Assembly: GCF_001905735.1 (NCBI RefSeq)
Contig: NZ_LISW01000003.1
Coordinates: forward strand, 806,341 to 870,340
Direction: 5' to 3'
Origin: Streptomyces sp. CB01249
GTDB taxonomy: Bacteria > Actinomycetota > Actinomycetes > Streptomycetales > Streptomycetaceae
DNA length: 64,000 bases
Made by a program: the position numbers and the translations under genes. Of this stretch, positions 52,618 to 61,458 are shown in pieces. The notes beneath the pieces are model-generated. The model was not told the DNA's origin and made no database searches. It worked only from the letters and a program-made list of their open reading frames with translations. Position 1 is the first letter of the stretch, and the number at the start of each line of letters is the position of its first letter.

Positions 52618-53364
52618 TCAGTTCCAGTTCCGGTTTATTTCCCGGCCGGCGGGACATGCTGCGTCGAAGGCCAAAGGGGACGCCGCGACCACGGCCGCGT
52701 CGCGCACGCGGAAGCCAGCGCGCCCGCAGGCCGCACCGATCGCCCGGGCCGCCTCGGCCAGCGTGGCTCCCGTGGTCAGCAGGTCGTCCACCAGCACCAC
52801 CCTTCCGGCGGCGAGCAGCCGCCCACCCCCGGGCGCCACGTCCAGCGCCCCGGCCAGGTTGGCCCCGCGCTCCGCCGCGGTCAGGCCCGACTGGTCGGCC
52901 ACCGCCCGCCGCTGCCGCAGCACCGCGGCGACGGTCGCCGGAACGCCCGTCCTCCGCAGCTGGACGGCCGCCGCCAGCGCGATCCGGCGCGCCGGATCAT
53001 GTCCGCGCGCCGCCACCGCCCGGCGCGCGGAAGGCACCGGTACGAGCAGCAGCGGCCGCCCGTCCGGATCCCGCCCGGCTCCGGCCCGTACCGCACCCGC
53101 CAGCGCCCGGCCGAGCGGGCGCGCCATCGCGAGCACACCGCGCTCCTTGTGGGCGAGCAGCACCGCCCGCACCGCGCCCTCGTATCCGGCGGCGGCATGC
53201 ACCACGGGCAGCCCGGGCGGCTCCGGCGAGGGCCGCACCCGGCGCGGCGCTCCGCCGTACAGCCGCGCGACGCACACCTCGCACAGCTCCGTCCGCGCCC
53301 TGCCGCAGCCACCGCAGGCCACCGGAAGGACGAGCCCGCTGATCTCGCGCCACCACCCCCGCAC
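52618..53364 (-). CDS. comF: ComF family phosphoribosyltransferase-like protein
   Basis: A 248-residue ComF-type protein. The N-terminus carries a zinc-binding cluster (CGGC and CEVC, residues 17-31). The C-terminal half is a phosphoribosyltransferase fold with the PRPP loop VVLVDDLLTTGAT (about 195-207). In competent bacteria ComF supports DNA uptake; in Streptomyces the role is unknown. It lies between lpqB and hpf on the same strand, 66 bp after lpqB, a conserved order in actinobacteria. The N-terminal zinc cluster is shorter than in B. subtilis ComFC. Confidence 0.92.
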   Translation of the reverse strand: MRGWWREISGLVLPVACGGCGRARTELCEVCVARLYGGAPRRVRPSPEPPGLPVVHAAAGYEGAVRAVLLAHKERGVLAMARPLGRALAGAVRAGAGRDPDGRPLLLVPVPSARRAVAARGHDPARRIALAAAVQLRRTGVPATVAAVLRQRRAVADQSGLTAAERGANLAGALDVAPGGGRLLAAGRVVLVDDLLTTGATLAEAARAIGAACGRAGFRVRDAAVVAASPLAFDAACPAGREINRNWN

Positions 53365-53430
53365 ACCTCAACTGTGCGCCTCCCGGAGCCGGCGGGCCAC
53401 CCCTGTGGAAAACCCGGGAGGGCGGCGGTG

Positions 53431-55293
53431 TCAGCCCGGGTAGACCAGCGCCGAGCCCTCCTTGAGGACCGTCTGCCAGTTGTCGCCGGGGAGCAGCTTC
53501 ACTATCCCGTCGCCGAAGGTGTCCGCCATCAGCGGCAGCTGCTCGTCGTCGGCGGCGGCGATGGCCAGCACCTGGTTCACCCCGGGCAGGACGCCCGAGG
53601 AGGGCGTCGAGCCGTCCGCCTGCACGTAGCGGACCTGCTGTACGCCGCCCTGTTCCTTGCCGACGACCACGAGGCGGCTGCGGCCTGACCAGGACACCGC
53701 CGTCACGTCCGCGAGCTGCGGGGCCGCCTGACGCAGGTCGACCACGGAGACCTGGTCGTCCTCCTGCGGGCCGAGCCGCTCGATCCTGCCGATCTTCAGC
53801 GTCGTGTGGCCGTCCTTCGTCAGCAGCAGCGCTATGCGCACCCCGTCCGAGGAGAGCCGCAGCCCGGCGATCCGGCTGCCGCCCAGGCTCGGCACGGTCA
53901 CTTCCTGCGGCTTGCCCGTGCCGTGGGGCAGCCTCAGCAGCCTGGAGTCCGCCGGGTCGCGGTCGGCGACCCAGAGGTCGCCCCGGCCGTCCCAGCTGGG
54001 CGCCGTCAGCCGGTCCGCGGGGTCGGCCGCCTTGCTCGTCAGGGCCGGTACGGGGAGCTCGCCGTCCGCGGCGATGGAGGTCACGTAGAGCGACTCGTTG
54101 TGCTGGGAGAGCGCCGCGGCCGACTGCTCGTCCCGGGCCACGCCGACCGCGCTCACCTTCAGCGCGCCGTCGCCGAACGGACCGGCCACCGGCTCCGGCT
54201 CACCGCTGCCCCTGGTGCTGCCCGGGATGCGCTCCACCCGGCCCTTGGCATCCACGAAGTACTGGCTGTCGGGTCCGCCCGAGGAGCCGTCGGGGGCGTA
54301 CGCCTCGGCCTGGTCCGCGTCGAGCACGCACAGCGGCGAACCGTCGGAACGCTGCAGCTCCACCTGCTCCACCCGTGCGGAGGTCAGGTCCCGGAGGGTG
54401 AAGAGGACCTGCGAGGCCATCATCCGGCAGTCCCGCTGCCCGGCCCCGTCCGCGTTCTTGTTGAGCGGGACCTTCAGAACGTTGCGGTCGTCGGGCGTCA
54501 GGGAGACGACGCTCTTCCCGAGGCCCGTCCCCTTGGGGAAGCGCGAGGCGACGACGGGCCGCAGCCAGTCGGTCGGGCCCCGCAGAAGACTGCGGACCGC
54601 CTGCGTCACCGTGTCCATACCGGTCGCCGGGTCGGTCCGGTTGCGGAGGTAGACGGGGTCGGCGACGAGCGGGGCGTCCGCGTCGGACCCCCCGGTCGCG
54701 AAGTAGTACTTATTGACCGAGCGGTACAGCCGCTTGAAGTCGGACTGGCCGAGCACCAGGCCGTCCGGCACGGAGTCGATGCGCCATTCCTTGCCCTCCG
54801 GCGTCTTCTCCCGCACCAGGTGGAGCGTGCGGGAGTAGTCCGTGGGGACGAGCGGCTGGTACGCGTTCTGCTCGTCGACCGTCGCCACCTGCTCCCCGGT
54901 CAGGGTGTAGGTGACCTCGGTCGTGGAGCGGTCGTGGTCGTGGACCGGACGGTCGCTCCGGTTCGGCGCCTTGGCCAGCACGGTGGTCTCCGCGCTCGGC
55001 TTCCACCGGCGCGACGCCTCCTTGGTGAGGTACTTGCGCGTCGTCCGGAAGTCGGAGTCGTCGCTGGTCATCGACTCCAGGAAGCCGTCCACCACCTCAT
55101 TCGGGGTGGCGCCGTCGCGTGGGGCGACCGCGTACACCTGCACCTGGGAGTCGCCGGGCTGCGAGGCGTCGACGGCCTTGATGTCCCCGGACACGGGCAT
55201 CGAGCCGCAGGCCGACAGCACGAGCGCACCGCACCCGACCAGCACGGTCACCCCCACCACGCGCCCACGGCCGCCCTGACGGCGGTCAGTCAT
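53431..55293 (-). CDS. lpqB: Lipoprotein LpqB, partner of MtrAB
   Basis: A 620-residue lipoprotein. The signal peptide ends in the lipobox LSAC with Cys29. A GerMN-type domain (about 60-330) and a beta-propeller-like C-terminal half (about 340-610) follow. LpqB binds the sensor part of MtrB and modulates its activity. The ATG at 55293 overlaps the mtrB stop by 8 nt; a GTG one codon earlier is equally possible. The coupling fixes it as the third member of the mtrA-mtrB-lpqB operon. Confidence 0.96.
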   Translation of the reverse strand: MTDRRQGGRGRVVGVTVLVGCGALVLSACGSMPVSGDIKAVDASQPGDSQVQVYAVAPRDGATPNEVVDGFLESMTSDDSDFRTTRKYLTKEASRRWKPSAETTVLAKAPNRSDRPVHDHDRSTTEVTYTLTGEQVATVDEQNAYQPLVPTDYSRTLHLVREKTPEGKEWRIDSVPDGLVLGQSDFKRLYRSVNKYYFATGGSDADAPLVADPVYLRNRTDPATGMDTVTQAVRSLLRGPTDWLRPVVASRFPKGTGLGKSVVSLTPDDRNVLKVPLNKNADGAGQRDCRMMASQVLFTLRDLTSARVEQVELQRSDGSPLCVLDADQAEAYAPDGSSGGPDSQYFVDAKGRVERIPGSTRGSGEPEPVAGPFGDGALKVSAVGVARDEQSAAALSQHNESLYVTSIAADGELPVPALTSKAADPADRLTAPSWDGRGDLWVADRDPADSRLLRLPHGTGKPQEVTVPSLGGSRIAGLRLSSDGVRIALLLTKDGHTTLKIGRIERLGPQEDDQVSVVDLRQAAPQLADVTAVSWSGRSRLVVVGKEQGGVQQVRYVQADGSTPSSGVLPGVNQVLAIAAADDEQLPLMADTFGDGIVKLLPGDNWQTVLKEGSALVYPG

Positions 55294-57334
55294 CACGGAT
55301 CGTGTCCTCCCGCCCCGGTTCGCGCCCCGGAGAGTCGTTGTGACCGGTCTGCCGCTCCTCCGAGGGACGCGGCACCACCCGTGCCCCGTTGCCCGGCAGG
55401 GCAGCCGGGTGCACCGACGCGGGCGCGGTCCTGGCCGGCACGGCCGCCCGGCCGGGCAGCGGGGCACGGCCCGTACCGGCGTGCTGCGAGGGCACGGCCA
55501 GCAGCCGGTGCCCGCCGCCCGGGCCGGTGTTCGTACCGGAGGTTCCCGTGGCGGAGGCGTCCTCGGCCCGCTCCCGGCTCTCCCGGTTGCGCCGCGAGTC
55601 CTCCGGCTCCAGCGGTATCGGCGAGCCCCGCAGCGGCTCGTCCGCCGTACGCGGCAGCGTCAGCCGGAACTGCGAACCGCCGCCGGGCTCGCCCCACGCC
55701 TGGAGCCAGCCGCCGTGCAGCCGGGCGTCCTCCACCGCGATGGAGAGGCCGAGACCGGTGCCGCCGGTGGTCCGGGCCCGGGCCGGGTCGGCCCGCCAGA
55801 AGCGGTTGAAGACCCGGGTCGCCTCGCCGGGCTTCAGCCCCACTCCGTAGTCCCGGACGGCGACGGCGACCGCTCCGCCGGCCGCGCCCAGGCGCACGAC
55901 CACGTCGCGCCCCTCCCCGTGCTCGACGGCGTTGACGACGAGGTTGCGCAGGACGCGCTCGACGCGCCGCGCGTCGGCCTCGGCGATCACCGGCTGCTCG
56001 TCGCCGACGACCCGGATCCGGGTGCCCTTGCGCTCGGCGAGCGGCTCGGCGCCGCCGATCACCCGGCGCACCACCTGTCGCAGGTCTATCGGCTCCGCTT
56101 CCAGCGCGGCGGCGCCGGCGTCGAAGCGGCTGATCTCGAGCAGGTCCGAGAGCAGCGACTCGAAGCGGTCGAGCTGATCGCCCAGCAGCTCGGCGGACCG
56201 GGCCGTGATGGGGTCGAAGTCGACCCGCGCCTCGTGGATGACGTCGGCGGCCATCCGTACCGTCGTCAGCGGCGTACGCAGCTCGTGCGAGACGTCCGAG
56301 ACGAACCGCCGCTGCATCCGGGACAGCTCCTCCAACTGCTGGATCTTCAGCTGGAGGCTCTGCGCCATCTTGTTGAAGGCCTCGCCGAGCCGGGCAATGT
56401 CGTCCTCGCCGGTGACCTTCATCCGTTCCTGGAGCCGCCCGGCGGAGAGCCGTTCGGCGATGCCCGCGGCCATGCGTACGGGGGTGACGACCTGGCGCAC
56501 CACGAACCAGGCGATGGCGCCCAGCAGCACCACCACGAACAGGCCGGCGGTCGCCAGCGTGCCCTTGACCAGGGTCAGGGACTTCTCCTCCTGCGTGAGC
56601 GGGAAGACGTAGTACAGCTGGTACGGGTCGCGGTCGATGTCGTAGAGGCGCTTGCCGACGATGAGACCGGGCTGGGACTCCTGCCCGTCCTCGTACTGGA
56701 TCAGCACATACGTCTGGAAGGCGCCGGGGCCCTTGTTCACCGCGTCCCGCAGGCTCTGCGGAACGCTCGCCGCCTTGACGTTCCCCGAACCACGGGGCGC
56801 GCGCGCCCCCTCGTCGGCACTGAGCGCCACCACGTTGAAGGCGTTCTTGCCGCCACTGGCGAGCTGGTCGACCAGCTCGGTGCGCCAGGAGTTGTTCTCG
56901 GTCGTACCGTCCGCCCCGTCGTCGCCCTGGCCGGCGACGGGGGTGAGCGGCGCGTTGGCCTTCTCCTGGGCGGCCGCGAACCCGCCCGCGGCCTGTGTCT
57001 GGGCCGCCTTGCCCTTCGCGTCGAGCAGGCCGTTGCGCACCTGCCCGATCACGACGAGGCCGAGCAGCAGCACCACTCCGAGCGACATCAGCAGCGTGCC
57101 CGCGACGACCCGCAACTGGAGGTTGCGCCGCCACAGCCGCACGGCGGGCAGCAGCGGACGCCGCACCCAGCGCATCAGCAACCGCGGCAGCGGCCCGCCG
57201 GGCGCCCGGTCCTGGAACAACCGGCCGCCCTGCAGGAAGCGCTCGACGGGGGACGAGGTGTGCCCTGAACCGGCAGCCCGCTCCGCACGGACTCCCGGCT
57301 CCCCGGGCTTCGGAGCAGTGCTACCCAGGGACAT
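55286..57334 (-). CDS. mtrB: Sensor histidine kinase MtrB
   Basis: A 682-residue kinase: helix 1 (about 74-98), an extracellular sensor domain (100-255), helix 2 (260-280), HAMP (280-335), HisKA with phospho-accepting His350 in SDVSHELRT, and an ATPase domain with NLVVNAVEH and GTGLGLSIA. A Pro/Ala-rich tail of about 110 residues follows. MtrB phosphorylates MtrA and, in Streptomyces, controls development, osmotic stress and antibiotic genes. It starts 1 nt after the mtrA stop. Confidence 0.97.
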   Translation of the reverse strand: MSLGSTAPKPGEPGVRAERAAGSGHTSSPVERFLQGGRLFQDRAPGGPLPRLLMRWVRRPLLPAVRLWRRNLQLRVVAGTLLMSLGVVLLLGLVVIGQVRNGLLDAKGKAAQTQAAGGFAAAQEKANAPLTPVAGQGDDGADGTTENNSWRTELVDQLASGGKNAFNVVALSADEGARAPRGSGNVKAASVPQSLRDAVNKGPGAFQTYVLIQYEDGQESQPGLIVGKRLYDIDRDPYQLYYVFPLTQEEKSLTLVKGTLATAGLFVVVLLGAIAWFVVRQVVTPVRMAAGIAERLSAGRLQERMKVTGEDDIARLGEAFNKMAQSLQLKIQQLEELSRMQRRFVSDVSHELRTPLTTVRMAADVIHEARVDFDPITARSAELLGDQLDRFESLLSDLLEISRFDAGAAALEAEPIDLRQVVRRVIGGAEPLAERKGTRIRVVGDEQPVIAEADARRVERVLRNLVVNAVEHGEGRDVVVRLGAAGGAVAVAVRDYGVGLKPGEATRVFNRFWRADPARARTTGGTGLGLSIAVEDARLHGGWLQAWGEPGGGSQFRLTLPRTADEPLRGSPIPLEPEDSRRNRESRERAEDASATGTSGTNTGPGGGHRLLAVPSQHAGTGRAPLPGRAAVPARTAPASVHPAALPGNGARVVPRPSEERQTGHNDSPGREPGREDTIRDD

Positions 57335-57335
57335 G

Positions 57336-58025
57336 TCAGCTCGGTCCGGCCTTGTAACCGACGCCTCGGACGGTCACCACGATCTCCGGCCGCTCCGGGT
57401 CCTTCTCGACCTTGGAGCGGAGCCGCTGCACATGCACGTTGACCAGACGGGTGTCCGCCGCGTGCCGGTAACCCCAGACCTGTTCCAGGAGCACCTCACG
57501 GGTGAAGACCTGCCACGGCTTGCGCGCGAGCGCGACCAGCAGGTCGAACTCCAGCGGCGTCAGGGCGATGGACTGCCCGTCCCGCTTCACCGAGTGCCCG
57601 GCGACGTCTATGACCAGGTCCCCGATGGTCAGCTGCTCCGGGGCCGGCTCTTCGGACCTGCGCAGACGTGCCCTGATCCGGGCCACCAACTCCTTCGGTT
57701 TGAACGGCTTGACGATGTAGTCATCGGCCCCGGACTCCAGGCCCACCACCACGTCAACCGTGTCGCTCTTGGCAGTGAGCATGACGATCGGCACACCCGA
57801 CTCGGCCCTGATCAGCCTGCAGACCTCGATGCCGTCCCTGCCGGGCAGCATGAGGTCGAGCAGGACCAGGTCCGGCTTCGCCTCTCGAAATGCAGCAAGT
57901 GCCTTGTCGCCGTCCGCTACGAACGACGGCTCGAAACCCTCACCACGCAGCACAATCCCGAGCATCTCGGCCAGTGCGGTGTCGTCGTCGACGACAAGGA
58001 CGCGTCCCTTCATAAACGACATCAT
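57336..58025 (-). CDS. mtrA: OmpR-type response regulator MtrA
   Basis: A 229-residue regulator: receiver domain with VVDDD at 11-15, phospho-acceptor Asp57 in LLDLMLPG and Lys in VKPFKPKE, then a winged helix ending in VRGVGYK. The first ATG (58025) is used; ATGs at 58022 and 58013 are alternatives. It lies only 4 nt after the mtnA stop, so either it is read from the mtnA transcript or its own promoter lies inside the mtnA gene. MtrA is a global regulator of development and cell-wall genes. Confidence 0.97.
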   Translation of the reverse strand: MMSFMKGRVLVVDDDTALAEMLGIVLRGEGFEPSFVADGDKALAAFREAKPDLVLLDLMLPGRDGIEVCRLIRAESGVPIVMLTAKSDTVDVVVGLESGADDYIVKPFKPKELVARIRARLRRSEEPAPEQLTIGDLVIDVAGHSVKRDGQSIALTPLEFDLLVALARKPWQVFTREVLLEQVWGYRHAADTRLVNVHVQRLRSKVEKDPERPEIVVTVRGVGYKAGPS

Positions 58026-58029
58026 CCCA

Positions 58030-59175
58030 TTAGCTAATCGTTACCTGCGATGATCTGGCACACAGCTCTGCCAGCCCGGCCCCCGTGACCGGCGAGATTA
58101 CGCCTTCTTCCGTGACGATCGCCGTGACCAGCTCCGGCGGCGTGACATCGAAGGCGGGGTTGTACGACTGGGTCCCCACCGGGGCGACGAGCACTCCGCC
58201 CGTCTCCTCGTCCCCGACTCCGAACGGCGGGACTGTGAGCTCCGTCACTTCCCGACCGGAACGCTGCTCCACGGTGATGGACGCCCCGTCCGCCGTGAGC
58301 AGATCCACGGTCGTCGTCGGCGCCACCACGATGAACGGTACGTGGTGGTACTTGGCGAGCACCGCCAGCGGATAGCTCCCCACCTTGTTGGCCACCGACC
58401 CGTCCGCGGCGATGCGGTCCGCCCCGATCAGCACGGCGTCCACCTCCCCCGCGGCGAACAGCGACCCCGCCGCGTTGTCCGTGAGCAGGCTGTACGGCAT
58501 GCCGTTGCGCGCCGCCTCGTACGCGGTCAGCCGGGCGCCCTGCAACAGCGGACGGGTCTCGTCCACCCACAGCCGCCTCAGCCGGCCCTCCCGGTGGGCC
58601 CCGAGCGCCACCGCGAACGCGGTGCCCTCACCCCCGGAGACGAGCGCCCCCGTGTTGCAGTGGGTCAGCAACCGGTGACCCCCGCCCGGAACCAGCTCGT
58701 CCAGCAGGGCGAGCCCGTGCCCGGCCATCCGCACGCTGGCCTCGGCGTCCTCCCGGTGCAGCGCCTTGGCCTCCGCCAGCGCGGCCGCCCCCGCCCGATC
58801 CTGACCGGCCCCCTTGTCGAGCGCCGCCCAGTACGCCGCAGCGGCCCGGCGCACGCCGTATCCCAGGTTCACGGCGGTGGGCCGCGCCCGCTCCAGGAGC
58901 CCGGTGGCCTCCGCCACGTCATAGCCCCGCACCGCGGCCAGAGCCACACCGTAGGCACCGGCGATCCCCAGCAGAGGCGCCCCACGCACGGCGAGGGTCC
59001 TGATCGCGTCCACCAGAGCCGGCACGTCGGTGCACACCAGCTCCGTCTCGTCCGCGGGCAGCCGCCTCTGGTCGAGGAGCACCAGCACGGGGCCCTCCGG
59101 AGGCTCGTCCCAGCAAATTGACGGTAGTCCGTTGGGCTCGCTGCCCATCGGCGATTGCGCGTCCTGATCAGCCAT
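58030..59175 (-). CDS. mtnA: Methylthioribose-1-phosphate isomerase
   Basis: A 381-residue enzyme of the methionine salvage pathway, converting methylthioribose-1-phosphate to methylthioribulose-1-phosphate. The family residues are in place: RGAP (64-67), the catalytic Cys173 in THCNTGAL, DETRP (205-209) and Asp253 in IGADRIA, then NKVGSYPLA. The ATG at 59175 is preceded by GGGTGG; a CAGACT 6 nt upstream could also be a -10. No other salvage gene is in the window. It is the first gene of a tight unit with mtrA-mtrB-lpqB. Confidence 0.95.
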   Translation of the reverse strand: MADQDAQSPMGSEPNGLPSICWDEPPEGPVLVLLDQRRLPADETELVCTDVPALVDAIRTLAVRGAPLLGIAGAYGVALAAVRGYDVAEATGLLERARPTAVNLGYGVRRAAAAYWAALDKGAGQDRAGAAALAEAKALHREDAEASVRMAGHGLALLDELVPGGGHRLLTHCNTGALVSGGEGTAFAVALGAHREGRLRRLWVDETRPLLQGARLTAYEAARNGMPYSLLTDNAAGSLFAAGEVDAVLIGADRIAADGSVANKVGSYPLAVLAKYHHVPFIVVAPTTTVDLLTADGASITVEQRSGREVTELTVPPFGVGDEETGGVLVAPVGTQSYNPAFDVTPPELVTAIVTEEGVISPVTGAGLAELCARSSQVTIS

Positions 59176-59315
59176 CCACCCAGTCTGCCCGGTGACCCGC
59201 CCGGACCTGAAGGCACGAGCCGGTCACAGGGCCAGGCCCGGACCGCATCGACGCGTGGCACGATGGCTGCCAGCCTGACGCCGCGACGCGCGGACAGGAC
59301 CGCGAAGGAGCGACA

Positions 59316-60767
59316 ATGAACGACACTCCGGGCTGGGCCTCGCCCGGATCCGCCCCCTCCGACGACCAGCAGTCGAACGGCCGCACCACGGACCACCAGG
59401 TCCCGGCCGACCGAGAAGCGCCGGTTCGAGAAGCGGCCGACCGAGAAACGGCGGGCCCAGAAGCGGCAGGCCGGCAAGTCGCAGGTCAGGAAGCTGACCG
59501 TCGGGAGGCCGACGGCCAGGAGAAGGCGGACCGGGACACGGACCGCCCCGAAACGGGCATCCCCCGCCCCTCCGAACCGGCCGACGACACCGCCCCCTCG
59601 CGAACCTGGGCCGCCCAGCAGCCGCCCGCCGGCCAGTGGTCCCCTCCGAGCCCCACCGGAACCGGCCCCACCGCCCCGCCGCCCCACCCGGGCTGGGGCA
59701 CCCGGGCACAGAGCCCCGGTTCCGGCGCGGGCCCCGGCTGGAACGCGCCGCAACGATCCGGCTGGGGCACACCGCCACAAGGAGCCGGCTGGGGCGGTCC
59801 GCCGCCGGCGGCGAAGCCCGGCGTCATCCCGCTCAGGCCGCTCGGCATCGGCGAGATCCTCGACGGCGCCGTCTCCACCATGCGCGCCCACTGGCGCACG
59901 GTCCTCGGCATCACGCTCGCGGTCTCCGTGATCGCCCAGGCCGCCATCCTCCTCATCCAGCGCTTCCTGGTGCCCGACCCTCCCTCGGTCGACAAGAACG
60001 CCACCGGCTCCGAGGCGTTGCGCCAGGCCACCGAATCGCTCCGCTACAGCCTCCTCGACCTCGCCCCGCCCCTGATGGTCTCGATGCTGGCGACGATCTT
60101 CACCACGTCGGTGCTGACCGTGGTGATCAGCCGCTCGGTGCTGGGTCGCCCGGTCACCCTGTCCGAGGCCTGGGCCGAAGCCCGCCCCCGGCTGCTCTCC
60201 CTGCTGGGACTGACCCTCCTGCTCGCCGTCATGGGTGGAGCGATCATGACCGCCGGCATCCTCCCCGGGTTCCTGATCGGCGACACGGCGGGAGCCGGTC
60301 TCACCTTCCTCGGGCTGCTCGCCGCGACGGCCCTCTTCCTCTGGCTGTCGGTCCGGTTCAGCCTGGCAGCGCCCGCGCTGATGCTGGAGCGGCAGCCGAT
60401 CGCCACCTCCATGCGACGCTCCGCGAAGCTGGTCCGCGGCGCCTGGTGGCGGACGTTCGGCGTTCTCGCCCTGACCGGGCTGCTGACGCTCATCGTGGGG
60501 CTGGTGGTCGGCATCCCCTTCGGTCTCCTCGCGGTGGGCATGGACGACGGCTCGCTGAGCTCCTTCGTCTCCGGGGAAGGCGCCGACTTCGGCTGGCCGT
60601 TCCTGATCATCTCCGCCATCGGTGACGTGGTCGCCGCCACCATCACGTACCCCCTCTCCGCCGGCGTCATGGCCCTGCTCTACGTGGACCAGCGCATCCG
60701 CCGCGAAGCGCTCGACCTCGACCTGGCCAAGGCAGCGGGCCTGCCCGGCTTCGACAACAGGAACTGA
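59316..60767 (+). CDS. Membrane protein with charged-repeat N-terminus (glycerophosphodiesterase membrane-domain-like)
   Basis: A 483-residue protein. Residues 1-170 are disordered: a charged stretch rich in Arg, Glu, Asp and Ala (about 30-85) made of degenerate short repeats, followed by Gly/Pro/Trp-rich sequence. The rest has about six to seven membrane helices and resembles the membrane domain found with some glycerophosphodiesterases (DUF7544-like); no catalytic domain is present. The start is firm: AAGGAG lies 6 nt before the ATG. It is the first gene of a five-gene run toward MoxR and DUF58. Confidence 0.85.
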   Translation: MNDTPGWASPGSAPSDDQQSNGRTTDHQVPADREAPVREAADRETAGPEAAGRQVAGQEADRREADGQEKADRDTDRPETGIPRPSEPADDTAPSRTWAAQQPPAGQWSPPSPTGTGPTAPPPHPGWGTRAQSPGSGAGPGWNAPQRSGWGTPPQGAGWGGPPPAAKPGVIPLRPLGIGEILDGAVSTMRAHWRTVLGITLAVSVIAQAAILLIQRFLVPDPPSVDKNATGSEALRQATESLRYSLLDLAPPLMVSMLATIFTTSVLTVVISRSVLGRPVTLSEAWAEARPRLLSLLGLTLLLAVMGGAIMTAGILPGFLIGDTAGAGLTFLGLLAATALFLWLSVRFSLAAPALMLERQPIATSMRRSAKLVRGAWWRTFGVLALTGLLTLIVGLVVGIPFGLLAVGMDDGSLSSFVSGEGADFGWPFLIISAIGDVVAATITYPLSAGVMALLYVDQRIRREALDLDLAKAAGLPGFDNRN

Positions 60768-60771
60768 CACC

Positions 60772-61458
60772 GTGCCGGGGGCGGGCGACGCGGCAGCACG
60801 GCTACTGGTACGAGCGAGCGGCGGCGCCCCCGTGGACACCGGCCGCCTCCCCGCCCGGGAGGCGGCCCGCCGCGAACTGTCCAAGGGCGCGTACCACGAG
60901 AACGACCCGAACCCCCTCCAGCGCGCCCTGGACCACCTGTGGACCTGGTTCGCCGACATCGTCTCCGCGGCCTCCGTCGCCGCACCGGGCGGGCCCGCCG
61001 GCCTGATCGTTCTCCTCCTGATCGTCCTCGCCCTGGCCCTCGCGCTCCGGTGGCGGCTGGGCGCCCCACAGCCCGGCCGGAGATCCGCCGAAGCACTCTT
61101 CGCACACGGTCCCCGCAGCGCCGCGGAGCACCGTGCCGCCGCCGAGGCCCACGCGGCGGCCGGCCACTGGAACCAGGCCGTCCAGGAACGGATGCGTGCC
61201 CTCGTCCGCTCGCTCGAAGAACGGGCCCTGCTGGATCCCCGCCCCGGACGCACCGCCGGCGAAGCGGCCGCAGAGGCGGGCCGTGCCCTCCCCACGTACG
61301 ACACGCGCCTACGGGCGGCGGCCCGGGTCTTCGATGACGTCACATACGGAGGCCGCTCAGCCGACCAGGCGGCATACCTGACTCTGCTCGACGTCGACCG
61401 CGCCGTCGAAACCGCCACCCCTCGACTGACCGGTGCCCGCGAGGGGGCCGTCGAATGA
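60772..61458 (+). CDS. DUF4129 domain protein
   Basis: A 228-residue protein with one membrane helix (about 78-97) and a C-terminal cytoplasmic DUF4129 domain (about 130-220), with F-D-D-V-T-Y-G-G-R-S-A near residue 185. DUF4129 is often found with transglutaminase-like or MoxR/DUF58 genes. The GTG at 60772 follows the previous stop by 4 nt. Its stop overlaps the next start (ATGA), so the run is translationally coupled. Confidence 0.9.
   Translation: MPGAGDAAARLLVRASGGAPVDTGRLPAREAARRELSKGAYHENDPNPLQRALDHLWTWFADIVSAASVAAPGGPAGLIVLLLIVLALALALRWRLGAPQPGRRSAEALFAHGPRSAAEHRAAAEAHAAAGHWNQAVQERMRALVRSLEERALLDPRPGRTAGEAAAEAGRALPTYDTRLRAAARVFDDVTYGGRSADQAAYLTLLDVDRAVETATPRLTGAREGAVE

Noticed and set aside
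52618..53364. Competence gene cluster around comF
   Set aside because: No comE or other uptake gene is present; comF alone is conserved next to lpqB/hpf in actinobacteria and does not imply competence.
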